DNA of 64,000 bases from Odobenus rosmarus divergens (GCF_000321225.1 NW_004451408.1:19134-83133), one strand, 5' to 3'; counted from the first letter of the stretch, positions 35,405 to 47,146 are shown. Program-made: numbers and translations. Notes: a model not told the origin generated them from the letters alone.

Positions 35405-35612
35405 AGCTGGGCTGTTCAAAACAGTAATCATTAGCTACATATGCCTATTAAAATGAAAATGTTTAATTAATATTAAAGAAAAATCCAGTTTCTCCACTGC
35501 ACTAGCCACATTTGGACTGCTCAGTAGCCCCATGTGGTGAGTGGCTACACATTAGATGGCACAGACACAAAACATTCCATCATCACAGAAAGTCCTACTG
35601 GACAGCACTACT
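35405..35612. mobile_element. hAT-Charlie-type MITE (MER3-like)
   Basis: One end 'GGCTGTTCAAAACAGTAATCATTAGCTACATATG' and the other 'TAGCCACATTTGGACTGCTCAGTAGCCCCATGTGGTGAGTGGCTACACATTAGATGGCACAG ... TACTGGACAGCACT' match the two ends of the well-known 'CTGTCCAATAGAAATATAATG ... TGGCTACTGTATTGGACAGC' MITE family, with an internally shortened middle. It encodes nothing. Confidence 0.75.
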
Positions 35613-36894
35613 CCAGAGAGACTGTACTGGTCCTCCCATTATAGCACTTATGCATGTCTCTGTGAACATAGGCTTGTTTCTTGGAGATGAATTATGAGAA
35701 AGCTTGTAACTCTAAGCCCAACCAGTCTCCCCACTGGCCCAGACCTTTCTTACACAATGCACATCAGTGGGGACCTGGCCCTCGGGTGCCTGTTTCTGCT
35801 TGAGAGGCACAGTAACTGCTTGCTCCACTGGATCTCTGCACAGACCAAAGGTGCCATTGACATTTGGCTCCCTTCGAACTATAAACATCTAACAAGCTCC
35901 AGATGCACAAGTAGTAGATTTAAAGTCCTGTCAATATGGACACTAGGGTCTGAAATGAAACACTTGGCATTCAATTTGACTAAAATGTTAAACTCATAAT
36001 TTATTGGTTCAATAAAATATGGATGCTAACAGCCAATTTTTAGGCGGGAGTCTCTGCACGTGTGTATGTGTGGGTAAATACGGTTTTTCAAGACAAAGTT
36101 ACTGGCAGAGTTAAAAAACTGGTCTTCCAAATAAAGCTTTGGTGATAATAATCATGTTTAACGGGCCCAAAATGTTATTCTTAATAGTGTGTTGCCACAC
36201 AAAACCCTTTCCTGAGTTGAGTGATAAAATAAAACTGCTGACTAACCACAACGTCTATGTGGAGTGAAGACATGGACAGCACAAGAGATTGGAAATGTCA
36301 GAACATAGGAGCCTTCCCAAAGTGACTTCACCTCCCAACGTTTCCCCGTAGAAGGCTGGCTGCGATGTGCCAAGCTGCAAATGACTGGCTTTAATGAAAA
36401 GGGAAACATGATGAGCTTTGTAGCTATGGACGGGGGTTAGAAAGCAATAACAGCTATACCAAATGTTTGACTCATGGTAAGCACAACAGCTAAAAACAAA
36501 AGATGCTTTTCCCAATCAACAGGAATCATTAAAAAAAAACAAAAAAACCCCCACAACTTCTTTTCTCTGACCTCAGTTTCATCTCTTCCCCTTCTGTTTA
36601 AAACAAAAACATGGGAAGGTGGCATAGATTTATGTTTCCTTATTCTCCCCACTAACTATAACAAGAAAGAAAAAAAAAAAAAAGCCTAGACATTGTATAT
36701 AAAATAAACATGCAAGACTTTGAAAAGAAAGGAGAAAGGAAAACCATTAGGGAGCTGGAGACCCAAGACACAAAATGGCAGTAAGTTTCCTGGGTTGTCT
36801 TTTTGCCTCCTATATCTCAGACTGGGAGCTAAAGAAGCAGCCACCCAGAAACACCAACTAGCGCAGGCCAAAAACAACAACATCAAAGCCTGCT
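35613..36894. other. Unique sequence with A-rich runs
   Basis: No repeat or gene recognised. A-rich runs lie at 36530-36548 and 36668-36684. Small frames on both strands overlap the A runs. Confidence 0.5.
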
Positions 36895-37940
36895 CTCTTT
36901 AGCCAAAGGACCAGGAAAGGAGTAGCCTAGTAAGACAGAAAACTTTGAGACAGTAATCCAACCAAACACCAGAGAAAAATTTATGGCCCTCCCCCTACCC
37001 CCCCCAACAAAGGCTAAGGTGAGCCTAGACTTTCACCTTCTTGGAGGGTGTAATAAGGTGCCAAGCAGGAAGCCAGGACTTTTCATCCCTGCTGAATGAT
37101 AACAAGTCCCTCCTCACTCCCAGAGAGACCACATGCAGAGCCTGGACTTCCACCCTCACCCAGCAGTAACAAGGCATTCCTCCCTCCCCCGCTAGAGTGA
37201 TGGCAAGGGGACCTCTTTGAGAGCCAGGAAGTTCATCATTACCAATGTCATTAGCAGTAAGAAGACAATTTCTCCCCTCATGCTGTCAGTGGAGACCATG
37301 TGGGGAGCAGTGACAAGGCATCCCCACTACCCCTACCAGCCAGGGAGGTTATGCATGAAGGCAGGATGTCAGAGCTCCCATGCCTGCCCAGCAGTTCTAT
37401 ATGGAGAGCTCTTGAGTGTCAAAAGAGGCATAGTAGAGAACCAGGACTTCTACGAGCTAATAATGAGTTGCTTCCTCCTCTCCCCCTGCTGGAGTGATGA
37501 CAGAGGAAACCAGATAAAACAGAAGGTTTAAATAAGATTCAGAATCTGATGACACAATATCTAAGATGTCCAGGTTTCCATAAAAAATCACTCCTCATAC
37601 CAAGAACCAGGAAGGTTTCAAATTGAATGAAAAAAGACATCAACAGGGGGCGCCTGGCTGGCTCAGTCAGAAGAGCATGTGACTCTTGATCTCTGGGCGG
37701 TGAGTTTAAGCCCCATGTTGGGTGTAGAGATTACTTAAAAAATATATTAAAAAAAAAAAAAAGACTACCAACAGATACCAACACTGAGGTGACAGAGATG
37801 TTTCAACCGACAAAGATTGTAAAGCAACCCATCCTGAAATGTTTCAATAAGCAATTATAAACATGCTTGAAACAAATGAAAAATAAGTCTCAACAAAGAA
37901 AGAGAAAGGCTCATTAAAGAAATAGAAGATAGCAGGATAA
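36895..37940 (+). mobile_element. Old L1M 5' region with degenerate tandem repeats and ORF1 start, split by a SINE
   Basis: From about 36990 to 37500 a degenerate unit of roughly 80-100 bases recurs. Each contains 'GCCAGGACTTC', a 'CACCC' or 'CTCCC' block, 'AGCAGT(A/G)ACAAGGC' and 'TCCTCCCTCCC'. It passes into 'AGATGTCCAGGTTTCCATAAAAAATCACTCCTCATACCAAGAACCAGGAAGG' and, after the SINE, 'AAAGCAACCCATCCTGAAATG ... AAGCAATTATAAACATGCTTGAAACAAATGAAAAAT', the ORF1-proximal sequence of old L1M/L1ME elements. The next bases jump to the 3' end of ORF2, so most of ORF1 and ORF2 is missing. Confidence 0.72.
37647..37757 (+). repeat. Short CAN SINE inserted in the L1M 5' region
   Basis: GGGGCGCCTGGCTGGCTCAG, then GACTCTTGATCTCTGGGCGGTGAGTTTAAGCCCCATGTTGGGTGTAGAGATTACTTAAAAA and poly-A. 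This compact subtype lacks the CT-rich middle. Flanks AAAAAGACATCAACAG (37631-37646) and AAAAAGACTACCAACAG (37758-37774) are its target-site duplication. Confidence 0.93.
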
Positions 37941-38479
37941 ACCACAATTTAGACACCCAGATGTCCTTCAAATTGTGTTGTATCCACAATGTGGAATATT
38001 ACTTACTAATAAAAAAGGAATGTACTTTTTTTAAAAAGATTTATTCATTTATTTGAGAGAGACAGCACGGACGGGGTGGTGGAGGAGAGGGAGAGACGTA
38101 GAGTCTGCTAAGTGTGGAGTCCAACACGGGGCTGGGCTTCACAGCCCCGAGATCATGCCGTGAGCCAAAATCAAGAGTCAGACGCTCAACGGACTGAGCC
38201 ACCCAGGGGCCCCAGAGATATACTATTGATACGTGCAGCAACCTGGAAGAATCTCTGCAGAATTACGCTGAATGAAAAAAAAAAAAAAACAATCCCAAAA
38301 TGTCAAATCCTATATGATTCCATTTTTATAACATTCTTGGGATGAAAAAATTACGGAAATGGAGGCCAGATTAGTGGTTGTCAAGTGTTAAGGAAAGGGT
38401 GAGGGTAGGAGAGATGTGGGAGTGGCTCCAAAAGGGCAGCTTGAGGGATCCTTGTGGTGGTAGAAATGTTCACTATCTT
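37941..38479 (+). mobile_element. Old L1M 3' end, left part
   Basis: 'CACCCAGATGTCCTTCAAATTGTG ... TCCACAATGTGGAATATTACTTACTAATAAAAAAGGAATG', then after the SINE 'CTATTGATACGTGCAGCAACCTGGAAGAATCTCTGCAGAATTACGCTGAATGAAA ... TATGATTCCATTTTTATAACATTC ... CCAGATTAGTGGTTGTCAAG'. This is the end of ORF2 and start of the 3' UTR. The element is interrupted at 38480 by an L1MA and resumes at about 39824. Confidence 0.85.
38026..38213 (-). repeat. CAN SINE inserted in the old L1M 3' end
   Basis: Minus strand: GGGGCCCCTGGGTGGCTCAG, GAGCGTCTGACTCTTGATTT, CACGGCATGATCTCGGGGCT, then AAATAAATGAATAAATC and A-rich tail. Older 'SINEC' body type. Flanks GAATGTACT and GATATACT may be the decayed duplication. 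Confidence 0.92.
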
Positions 38480-39823
38480 GAAACTAGACCCCTGTCTTAG
38501 ACCATACATAAAAAGTAACTCAAGGGATTAAAGACTTGAAAGTAAGACCTGAAACCATCAAACTCCTAGAAGAAAACACAGGCAGTAAGCCTTCACCTAA
38601 CCCTTGGTGATTTCTGGGATCTGACTGCAAAGGCAATACAACCAAAAATAAACAAGTGGGACTACATCAAATTAAACAGCTTCTGCACAGCAAAGAAAAT
38701 CATCAATAAAATGAAAAGGCAATCTACCAAATGGGATAAAATATTTGTAAGTCCTATATCTGGTACAGGGTTAATATCCAAAATGTATAAAGAACCCCTC
38801 AACTCAATACCAAAAAAAAAAAAAATCCAATTAAAAAAGGGGCAGAGACTCTGAAGAGACATTTTCCCAAAAAGACATACAGATGGCCAAAAGGTACAAG
38901 AAAAGATGCTCAATATGACCCACTCATCATCAGGGAAATGCAAATCAAAACCACAATGAGCTAACACTTCACAACTGCTAGAATAGTTATTATGAAAAGA
39001 CAGGAAATAACAACCTTGGTGAGGATTTAGAGAAAAGGAAACCTTGCGTACTGTTCCTGAAAAAGTAAATTGGTGCAGCCGCTATGTCAAACAGTATGGA
39101 GGTTCCTTGAAAAATTAAAAATAGAACTACCCTATGATCTAGAAATTCCACTTCAGGTATTTATCCAAAGAAAATGAAAATACTAATTCAAAAAGATATA
39201 TGCACTCCCATGTTCATTGCAACATTATTTATAATAGCCAACATGGATACGACCTAAGTGTCTATCGATGGATAAATGGATAAAAAAAGATGTACTATAT
39301 ATATATATATCTCATGGAAAACTATTCCGCCATAGAAGAGAATAAATCTTGCCATTAAGGACAACATGGATGGACCTTGAGGGCATTCTGCTAAATGAAG
39401 TCAGAGAAGGACAAATCCTCTATGATTTCACTTCTATGTGAAATCTTAAAAACAAAACAAAAATCCTCAACTCAGAGAAAACAGATGGGTGGTTGTCAGA
39501 GGTGGGGGATGGGAGGTTGGCGAAATGGGTGAAGGGAGTCAAAAGGTACAAACTTCCATTTATAAAATAAATAAGTTCTGGGGATGGAATGGACAGCATG
39601 GTGGACACTAGTTAATACTGTATTGTGTATTTGAAAGCTGGTAAGAAAGTAAATCATAAAAGTCCTCATCACAAGAAAAAAAATTTGACAACCACGCATG
39701 GTGATGGATGCTAACTAGACTTCACGCGGTGATCATTCTCCCCGGTATGCAAATAACGGATCATTATGTTGTACACCTGAAACTAATATAATGTTATATG
39801 TCAGTTATACAACAATTTAAAAA
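38480..39823 (+). mobile_element. L1MA-type LINE 3' end (1.3 kb) nested in the older L1M
   Basis: Begins within ORF2 at 'AACTAGACCCCTGTCTTAGACCATACATAAAAAG', runs through 'AAACCATCAAACTCCTAGAAGAAAACACAGG', 'TGGGACTACATCAAATTAAACAGCTTCTGCACAGCAAAG', 'GGGAAATGCAAATCAAAACCACAATGAG', 'GGTGCAGCCGCTATG', 'GTTCATTGCAACATTATTTATAATAGCC' and ends 'TGTACACCTGAAACTAATATAATGTTATATGTCAGTTATACAACAATTTAAAA'. Flanking AAATGTTCACTATCTTGA and AAATGTTCTATCACTTGA form its target-site duplication inside the host L1. ORF2 has stops and frameshifts. Confidence 0.9.
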
Positions 39824-39995
39824 AATGTTCTATCACTTGACTGTGTTAATGCCAATATCCTAGCTATGATATTGTACTATAGTTTTCCAAGATGTTAGCA
39901 CTGGGTAAAGGGTACATGACATATCTTTGTAGTATTTCTTACAACTGCACGTAAATCTATAATTATCTCAAAATACAAAGTTGAATGTAAAAAAT
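39824..39995 (+). mobile_element. Old L1M 3' end, right part
   Basis: Resumes the host L1 3' UTR: 'CTGTGTTAATGCCAATATCCTAGCTATGATATTGTACTATAGTTTTCCAAGATGTTAGCACTGGGTAAAGGGTACATGACATATC ... CTGCACGTAAATCTATAATTATCTCAAAATACAAAGTTG'. It continues directly from 38479 once the L1MA is removed. Confidence 0.85.
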
Positions 39996-41869
39996 GTGAA
40001 CAGTGCAGCTTCTTAAATAAACAAGTTCATAAATTATGACCAAAATCTAGTGATTTTGGATCCATTTCCCACCCTCCAATCGAATACTCATTAAAGTACA
40101 TTTACTGTCATGAAATTGCAGTAACTGACAATGGAGTTCAAAATTCCTTCTCGATTCAAGGAAATGCAGCTCCGTTCTGTAGACAAAGGACCGAAGAGGA
40201 AGACGTAAGAATAAACAGCTGCACTTCTTGTCTGGATATTCAATTCAATTTAACACTTACAATTCTTTACACATAAAAAGAGCTTAGTCTTTAAGACTAC
40301 TTGATGCATTAATTCAAAAGCATTTATTGTATGCCTGCCATGAGCCTAGGTTTATATTTGTTCATTTAATATTTCAAACCCTTTGCTAACAGGGGGGTTT
40401 GACCGAATGGTCACGAAATCCCCCCACCCCACCCCAAGCTCTAATACTTGTAACTACAGTTCCCACCCTTGCTGTTATCTCAGAACAAACTGTCAGGAAT
40501 AGAATAGTACCTTGTGATCAGATCAGAGCAAAATAACACCATTATTTTGCCATTAACAAACAATGCCTTTTCCCTTAAATCAGTATTACTGATGTGGTTA
40601 GTACTGCGCACAGCCCGGGACAGACATAGATGGGTTCGCAGGCAATGAGAAGGTAAGTATTGGGAAATTACCATTTCTCTTTGTACTCATCTACTGCCTG
40701 GAACCAATCTGTGTGTCGTACTTGGCAAAAAGAAAGAAAAAGAAAAGATGGGCCACGGAAATTGCTTTTCCATGGCTCTGGCAACTGAATGTAAGACCTA
40801 GGGATGGAGAATAACGTTTTCTAAAGAGCATGTCCTTTCTGGAAAATCCTTTTGGGGTTTTTACCAAAACGATTGCCTCCAAATCAAATGCAAGTAAGAC
40901 AGTGAGAACTTACTTTGTGTTGTTCAAACCATGCCATAAGCGTCGCAGATTTGGAATTGGGATCCCATCCTAACCATCCCCAAATCCAAATTTCTTTGTG
41001 AGAAATGAAAGCTTGCAATTGGTGTTACAGCTTATGAAGAGAAATGTTTATAAACTATCTTCAAAGACTCTACAAGATATAACAGCTCTTACTCAACACA
41101 GCTTCTGGATAAATTAAAGTGTAAATAAATATTAAAATGGCTATGAAATTCTCATTCAAATTCATACACATGGGTTTAATACTAATAATTAAAGGAGGCG
41201 AGCTGGCAAAACACATGTAGAATTTGCCAAACCCAAAATGCTTGAAAAATAAGTCAGACTTTCTGAAAACATAGAGCACTGCTGGGTTTGCTCATCCCTA
41301 GTGACAAGAAACTGAAATATTGAAACTAACTCCATTTAAATATACTCTCTACTCCCAGCAGATGCTACAGTTCATTCCTGCCAAGGAGCCCCGTAGGCTG
41401 GCTCTTTATGCCAAGAACAAAGCATGGGTCTCCACATGCCTCCCATTCTGTCAGGGCTCAGATGCCATCAGGGCAGAATTTTCTCCCCTCCACCTCCGAC
41501 CAGATGACATGTTTAGGTAGAAGTCTCACTTGCTTTTAATACTTAGTTTCTTACCTCTAGTTCTTTAAGGGTATATCAGCCCACACTTTGAGGTTGAAAT
41601 GATGACCATCAAGCCTCTAGAACTCTAGGTTTGGACATACCCTGTCGTGGAGTCCCTTTGGTGACATTACGAGATAGAATATAATTATGTGATAAGACTG
41701 ATGACCCGTAACTGCTATCAAATCAACATACCAGAGCAGACATGCTACCCACCAGCAGGGGAAAATGGAGAGGTTAGGAATGTATGTGGTCGACCCCTAT
41801 CAATCCTTTACCACACTGGCTTCTGATAGGTTTAACACCACGGCAAATACTTGAAAGAGCTCCACACTT
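39996..41869. other. Unique sequence with a short MIR/L2-like piece
   Basis: At about 40315-40390, 'AAGCATTTATTGTATGCCTGCCATGAGCC ... TTCATTTAATATTTCAAACCC' looks like reverse-complement MIR or L2 but is too short to assign. The rest is AT-rich unique DNA with frames up to 69 codons. Confidence 0.5.
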
Positions 41870-42045
41870 TATAAAATATTTTTCTCCACATGATGTCTTA
41901 TCATCTTCACAACAGCCCTCTGAGTGAAGCGTAGCTATTCTCAGATGAGAAGACCATGACTCAGCCAGCGGCAAGAGAGGGGCTTATCAGGACCAGAGTC
42001 CAGGGGTTCTCTGTCCAAATTCAGGGCTCTGTCCACAATACCACT
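41870..42045 (-). repeat. MIR SINE, reverse orientation
   Basis: 'TCATCTTCACAACAGCCCTCTGAGTGAAGCGTAGCTATTCTCAGATGAGAAGACCATGACTCAGCCAGCGGCAAGAGAGGGGCTTATCAGGACCAGAGTCCAGG' then 'GGGCTCTGTCCACAATACCACTGCTG' follows reverse-complement MIR. Decayed. Confidence 0.78.
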
Positions 42046-43628
42046 GCTGAGGTAGGGTGGAGCCATTCAAAAGACCCCAAAGGCGATAGGTGACCTTCAC
42101 GCATATCCAGTGCTTTAACCACAGAACTTCCAGAAGCTTAAAAGACCCCATGCTCTCCTGGAACTCTGCTGCTCAGATTTACACTGCTAAGCCAGCATCT
42201 CAGCATCACCAGGAAATGGGTGGTATTTTAACTCTTGGACTATATGGACCACAATGTTTTTATGTGAAGAACTTAGAAGCTCCTAAATGTTTTAACTCTA
42301 TTTTCCACCCTAGAAGATCCAAAATACTCCATCGATAGCAAAACCATCTCTGACAAAAAATCTGCCAAGATGCTTTAATGAATCCTGGTACCTGATTAAA
42401 ACTGAGACTTTATTGCATTTTTTACAGACAGAACAAAAGAAATAGCTATCTGAAGTTTTAAGGAATGTGTGCAGTATTGTCTTTCATTAGAATCAAAAGA
42501 TACAATCTAGTCCTTGAATTCAAACCCTCAGTAAAATGAGATCCCACTAACCAGCTGCTAAACTTTATTTCGTGATAATTAGAATACAAAAGTATAATCC
42601 ATGAAAGTGTTTTGTTTCAAATTAACTGATAAAATAGTTCCCCGGAAGTCCTTTTGAATGAGGAACATTAACCTAATTATTATCGAAAAGTCAAACCAGC
42701 TGAATTTATGGGTATCAAAAACAGGCTTATTTGTAAAATTTATAGAAAAGTTTTCATTGCCCTCCACTCTTGCAAACCTGGGAAATATTTTACTGAAACT
42801 AGAAATGCAAATATTGAAAAACAACCAGACCTGCAGTTACTGTAAATTCTGGCCCAAACAAAAGCAGTAAGATCAGCAAAATTCATGAGAAAACAAGCTC
42901 TGGTGAAATTTTCAGCCCATTAATCTATTTCTGTGACAGAGTAATAGGCCCAGTAGATTGAAGAGAAGCAAACAACATAATATATCTTGATTTAAGAAAG
43001 GTCCTTTTTTTTAGTCCCCTACCACAAGGACTAACTAATGAGAAAAATATTCAGAACACAAAACTACTTGGTAGGTACACAGCTAGGTGGGTGATTATTA
43101 TAGCCATGAAGGAGCTAAGAATAGATGGATGTCAGCCAAAACAACGATGTTTTACATTTTAACCCATGGCACGAGTGCTTTGTATGATGGCACTCTGCTC
43201 AGGTTTGAGAACACCACCCCATTCTAAAAAGATACCAACCCCTTCGTGAGGGGTACCCCAGAGTGGTGACACTGAGCCTTTCTGCCCTTGAGAGATCACC
43301 TGGGAAACACTGGAGAATGGGAGAGGGGAGGACCAAGTGCGGGCCAGCAGGAGACGGGCAGTGGGGGAAGAAAGCTAATCACAAGCAAGGAAAGAGTTCC
43401 TGAGAAGGGAAAAAATGAATAAGGATGAAAAGATCTTTGGGTCATAGTGATATAAGTTAAATATAAGTCAGTGTGATATCTGAAAGGGACTCTAAAAGGT
43501 CACTTGGCTCAGCAGCTGTTAAATGCCAGTTTTTATGCGTCTTCGGTAAAATGAAAAAAAAATACCACATTAAGTTTTTCATAGAGTTTTTTAAATTGAA
43601 TGCAAGGACTGTCCTTTACTGTTAATCC
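42046..43628. other. Unique AT-rich sequence
   Basis: No gene or clear repeat. The 42860-43000 interval is AT-rich and low in CpG. A fragment near 43190-43215 (GGTTTGAGAACACCACC) recalls a MER5-type end but is too short to call. Confidence 0.5.

Positions 43629-43679
<51 letters not shown>
43629..43679. repeat. (CT)n(CA)n compound microsatellite
   Basis: About 15 CT units with one interruption pass directly into about 10 CA units. Likely polymorphic. Confidence 0.95.
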
Positions 43680-44954
43680 GGTGTCATAGTGGGTGATATA
43701 TTGATACTTTTTTAATGGCCTTACTTAACAAAAAGAAATGATAATTCTATGTCAGTCTTTAAAATCATTTTAGAAATTTTAATGGTCCGTGAAAGCCAAG
43801 AGTGTAGAAGTCACTGGCCTTGTCCATCCTTTTATCCCTTTCATTAAGTAAATTCATCTAAGTATCCAGGTCCATTCAGTTTGAAAGTTCCCTGGCAACC
43901 CAGACAAACATTCCGTCAGTCTCCAGATGTTCTGGCTAGTGCAAGCTTTCCTCAGTGCCAAGGACCCCACCTCCCCGGTGCTTGTAACTGAACGGCAAAG
44001 AAAGGTGGTGTGATACAGGCACATTCTAGGGACCTCGGATGACCGGGTTCTCGCACAGGATTGAGAAGGGAGGCCATTAGCTGACATTCCTACATCAGAA
44101 AGCAACAAATTGAAACAAGGAGAGGCCTGGCCTGAGGAGGAAACAGCAGGCACTGATTATTTAGGATTAAGATTCCCATTTCTAGACATGTATGGTAAAA
44201 TATTGCCTGGGTCAATTTTATTTGCCTCCTTTGATGAGGCCAAATTAACGTTAACCAACTGTTAAAAGAACTGCCAGTCATGGGCCCTAATGTCACATAT
44301 TCTAAACTATTCACCCTTGGGGCTTATTGGTGAAAACATTTAAAAACCCTTTCGATAATTACGAATTCCTACAATAATTAAATGCATTACAAATTATAGT
44401 TTGGTATGTCCTAAACTAATTATTGTAGAAACTTCAAACAGAGAGTCCTACCCAATCATCCACCTCCAGTCTCCCAAAGAAAGCTACCTCTGTTTCCACC
44501 TCCTCAGGTCAAACCAGACCATGAAGCAAAGTGCTAAGGGGGTTGGAGTCCCACTCAGGCAGTGCCCTCCAAGGAGGACAGAACTTTGAGCCCCAAATTC
44601 CTGTGTTTGCCCCCACACCACAGGAGCAAGGAGCCTGCCCGGATGGGAGAGAGACTCTTTAATCCAAGCTGATTTAGGTCACATCCAGGCAGAATCACCC
44701 AGCTAGACCTCTAACATGTACATGTGTGTAGACACATTATACACATGCTTTTAATCACGTTCCTTGTGTAGTCCCATTTCTCTTATAAAAGCCTCTGCCC
44801 CTAAAAACCACATCGAACTACACGTGTACGTAGAAAGCTGCCACTCAGCCACCCCGCCTGGTGGTCAGCAGGTGTGCGCAATATGCCGCTACACTCGCTC
44901 ATCCAGTAACAAGGTGCCGCTGAGAAGTGAAGAGCACGGGCCGCCTGTAAAAAG
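43680..44954. other. Unique sequence with a perfect 12-base inverted repeat
   Basis: No gene or recognised repeat family. See the separate entry for the inverted repeat at 44369-44428. Confidence 0.5.
44369..44428. repeat. Perfect 12-base inverted repeat, 36-base AT-rich spacer
   Basis: CTACAATAATTA at 44369-44380 is matched by its exact reverse complement TAATTATTGTAG at 44417-44428. Each arm carries TAATTA/AATTA, a homeodomain core. It could be a paired homeodomain site, the remnant ends of a tiny MITE, or chance in AT-rich DNA. Confidence 0.6.
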
Positions 44955-45065
44955 GGGACTCTCCCACTCAGCTCTGACGCTCGGTAGCTGCGCGACCTCC
45001 AGCCAGTCATTTACCTCTTCAGGCCTCTGTTTTCTTGTCTATAAAAAGCCAGAAGCAGAATACTG
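44955..45065 (+). repeat. MIR SINE core fragment
   Basis: 'CTCAGCTCTGACGCTCGGTAGCTGCGCGACCTCCAGCCAGTCATTTACCTCTTCAGGCCTCTGTTTTCTTGTCTATAAAAAG' matches the MIR core (TAGCTGTGTGACCTTGGGCAAGTTACTTAACCTCTCTGTGCCTCAGTTTCCTCATCTGTAAAA). Confidence 0.85.
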
Positions 45066-46600
45066 GTTCTGGTCATTTCTTTCACAGCCTTAACAATCCA
45101 GGTTCCATGCAACTACAAATGACTTAACAACCAGCAGCCGCTGAACAGAGCGCATGCATCCGAGCCAGGGGCTAAGCAGCATCTGTGGCTGACCGTAGCC
45201 AAACCTAGGCCTTAATGTGGGGTTCTTTGTACAGTTAGTTTTGGAATACACTCAAAAACCAAAAGGAAGTTGGATTCCAATCCCTCGGTGAGGCCAGCAA
45301 TCATTCTCCAAGGGCAAAAGATAAACCTGCAAGGCCTGGGGAGAGCGAGGAGAGGTATGGCTGCAGTGTTCCAGCAGTAAACTGCCCATGAGTCCTGTGG
45401 GTAGGAAGCCCTGGCTCCAGGCTCAGAGAAGCCCGACAATTACCCAGCTGAGTCTCTGAAAGCAGACCAAACCCAGCACCCAGCTTCCCTCTGGGCACCA
45501 GAGGCTACTAGGCTAACCACCACTCAGAACGAGCACACACAAGTCTTGAGCTACCTACCCCCACCCATATGCTACCAAAATCAAGTTGCCCCCAGACTAA
45601 GTAAGAACATCAGGATTTATCAGAACGCTGATGGGTTTTCAGAAACAGAAAGATTTGCTCAGTGAATGGAAGAAAGCAGTTCTTTGAATAATACGACACA
45701 GCTTGAGGGCCTGCCTAGGGTGAATGGAAATTAAAATAATCAAAATCAATGGTAATAATGTGCTCAAGCAGCAGTTCTGAAATGCAGATTACCCACTCAG
45801 CAGTCAACTCACTAATGACATTAGATAATATGAAATACAAACAGGAGAAAAAACAATCTAAGCCAATTACACTGATTATGCTTCTGACATCAAAAGGTAT
45901 GGCAGATGAAGCTAAATTTCCATATATTAATATTTAAGCCAGTATAGAATAGAAAGTAATGCACATAATGAAGACCCACTAGATTTGAGTACACATAGCT
46001 AAAATCTCTAATCAAGCAAAAAACAATTTTCTAAATGATAATTAACAGTAATCATGTTCTTTAAGTGCAGGATATTATGAAGCACAAACTGCAATATTAA
46101 AAAAAGATGGAAAACCCAGAATTCTTTTTGCTAGCTACAGCACACCAAATATAATAAACAGAGCAACTTTAGAGTAGCCCTCTTCAGGTCTTATCAATAA
46201 ACGCACCTGCAAAGAAAAAGTTACATGTTTGGTGTGATCAAAAAGGCAGTGAATATTTACCCTAGAAAGACAATAATGAATAAGTAAGTAGTATACTCTA
46301 TGCCTGAGAAAGAAAGGAAGAAGGAAGCGAGGAAAGAGAAAATTAATAAGAATGGGAATAAGGATCTAGAAACCTACACCTCCCAAGATACTTCATTGAA
46401 ACAGTATACAACTCTGTCCAGGCCTTTAGCTGGCTGTTCTTTTTATTTCTCAATTAGCAAATAATCACACAGGGTGAGGCAGACTTCCTGCCAAGTGAGC
46501 ACTGAAGACCGTTAGCATCGTTCGTTGTACTACATCTGCTGGGTTAGCAGTTAAAAAACTAGTGGAAGCAACAACATACATTCACAATGACCTCCTACAT

Positions 46601-46601
<1 letters not shown>
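45066..46601. other. Unique sequence, AT-rich in its second half
   Basis: No gene or repeat recognised. 45730-46150 is AT-rich with several TAAT/ATTA cores and no repeat landmarks, which makes it a candidate for cross-species conservation. A GGAAGAAGG-type purine run lies near 46310-46340. Confidence 0.5.

Positions 46602-46638
<37 letters not shown>
46602..46638. repeat. (AC)n microsatellite
   Basis: About 18 uninterrupted AC units. Confidence 0.95.
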
Positions 46639-46640
<2 letters not shown>

Positions 46641-47131
46641 CATCCACAAAGTATGGACAACACCTGGTACACAAGATGCTTTGTAAGAACAAAGCAGGGC
46701 TGGCCCGCATGACAGTGCCCCTGAAGACGGTGTGACTCTATCACACTGCTCAAATAGATCTCGTTACACCTATCAGGGCTTAGGTAATGTACAAAATTCT
46801 GCCATTATCTGCAGAATGAACCACATCACAGAAGGGTGACTTTGCGAAAATCGGGCATTGTGGAGGGCATATTGCAACAATGTGTTTTCTTTCACTCTCT
46901 GTCTTAAGAAGACCCTTCAGATGAGCGGCCATTTGAACCCAGCACCGGAATGAACACCAGTCTGGAAAACCAGCTCTGGTGTGTGACAACAAATAATTGA
47001 TTCTTGACTTTTCCATCTGATTTATCACACCAGTGAAGTGTTCCCTTTAATGTCCTATTTGATAACAAACCCAGGTTTTATTTTCAGTCTCACACGTAAC
47101 TCCCACCACTAACAACAATGATAATCCCTTT
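46639..47131. other. Unique sequence
   Basis: Nothing recognised. Confidence 0.5.
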
Positions 47132-47146
47132 AAAAATAAAAATCCC

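Noticed and set aside
43190..43215. MER5-like terminal fragment
   Set aside because: Only about 20 bases resemble the element end, which is not enough to call.
44840..45000. Local CpG enrichment considered as a CpG island
   Set aside because: Too short and partly inside a MIR. CpG density falls off at once on both sides.
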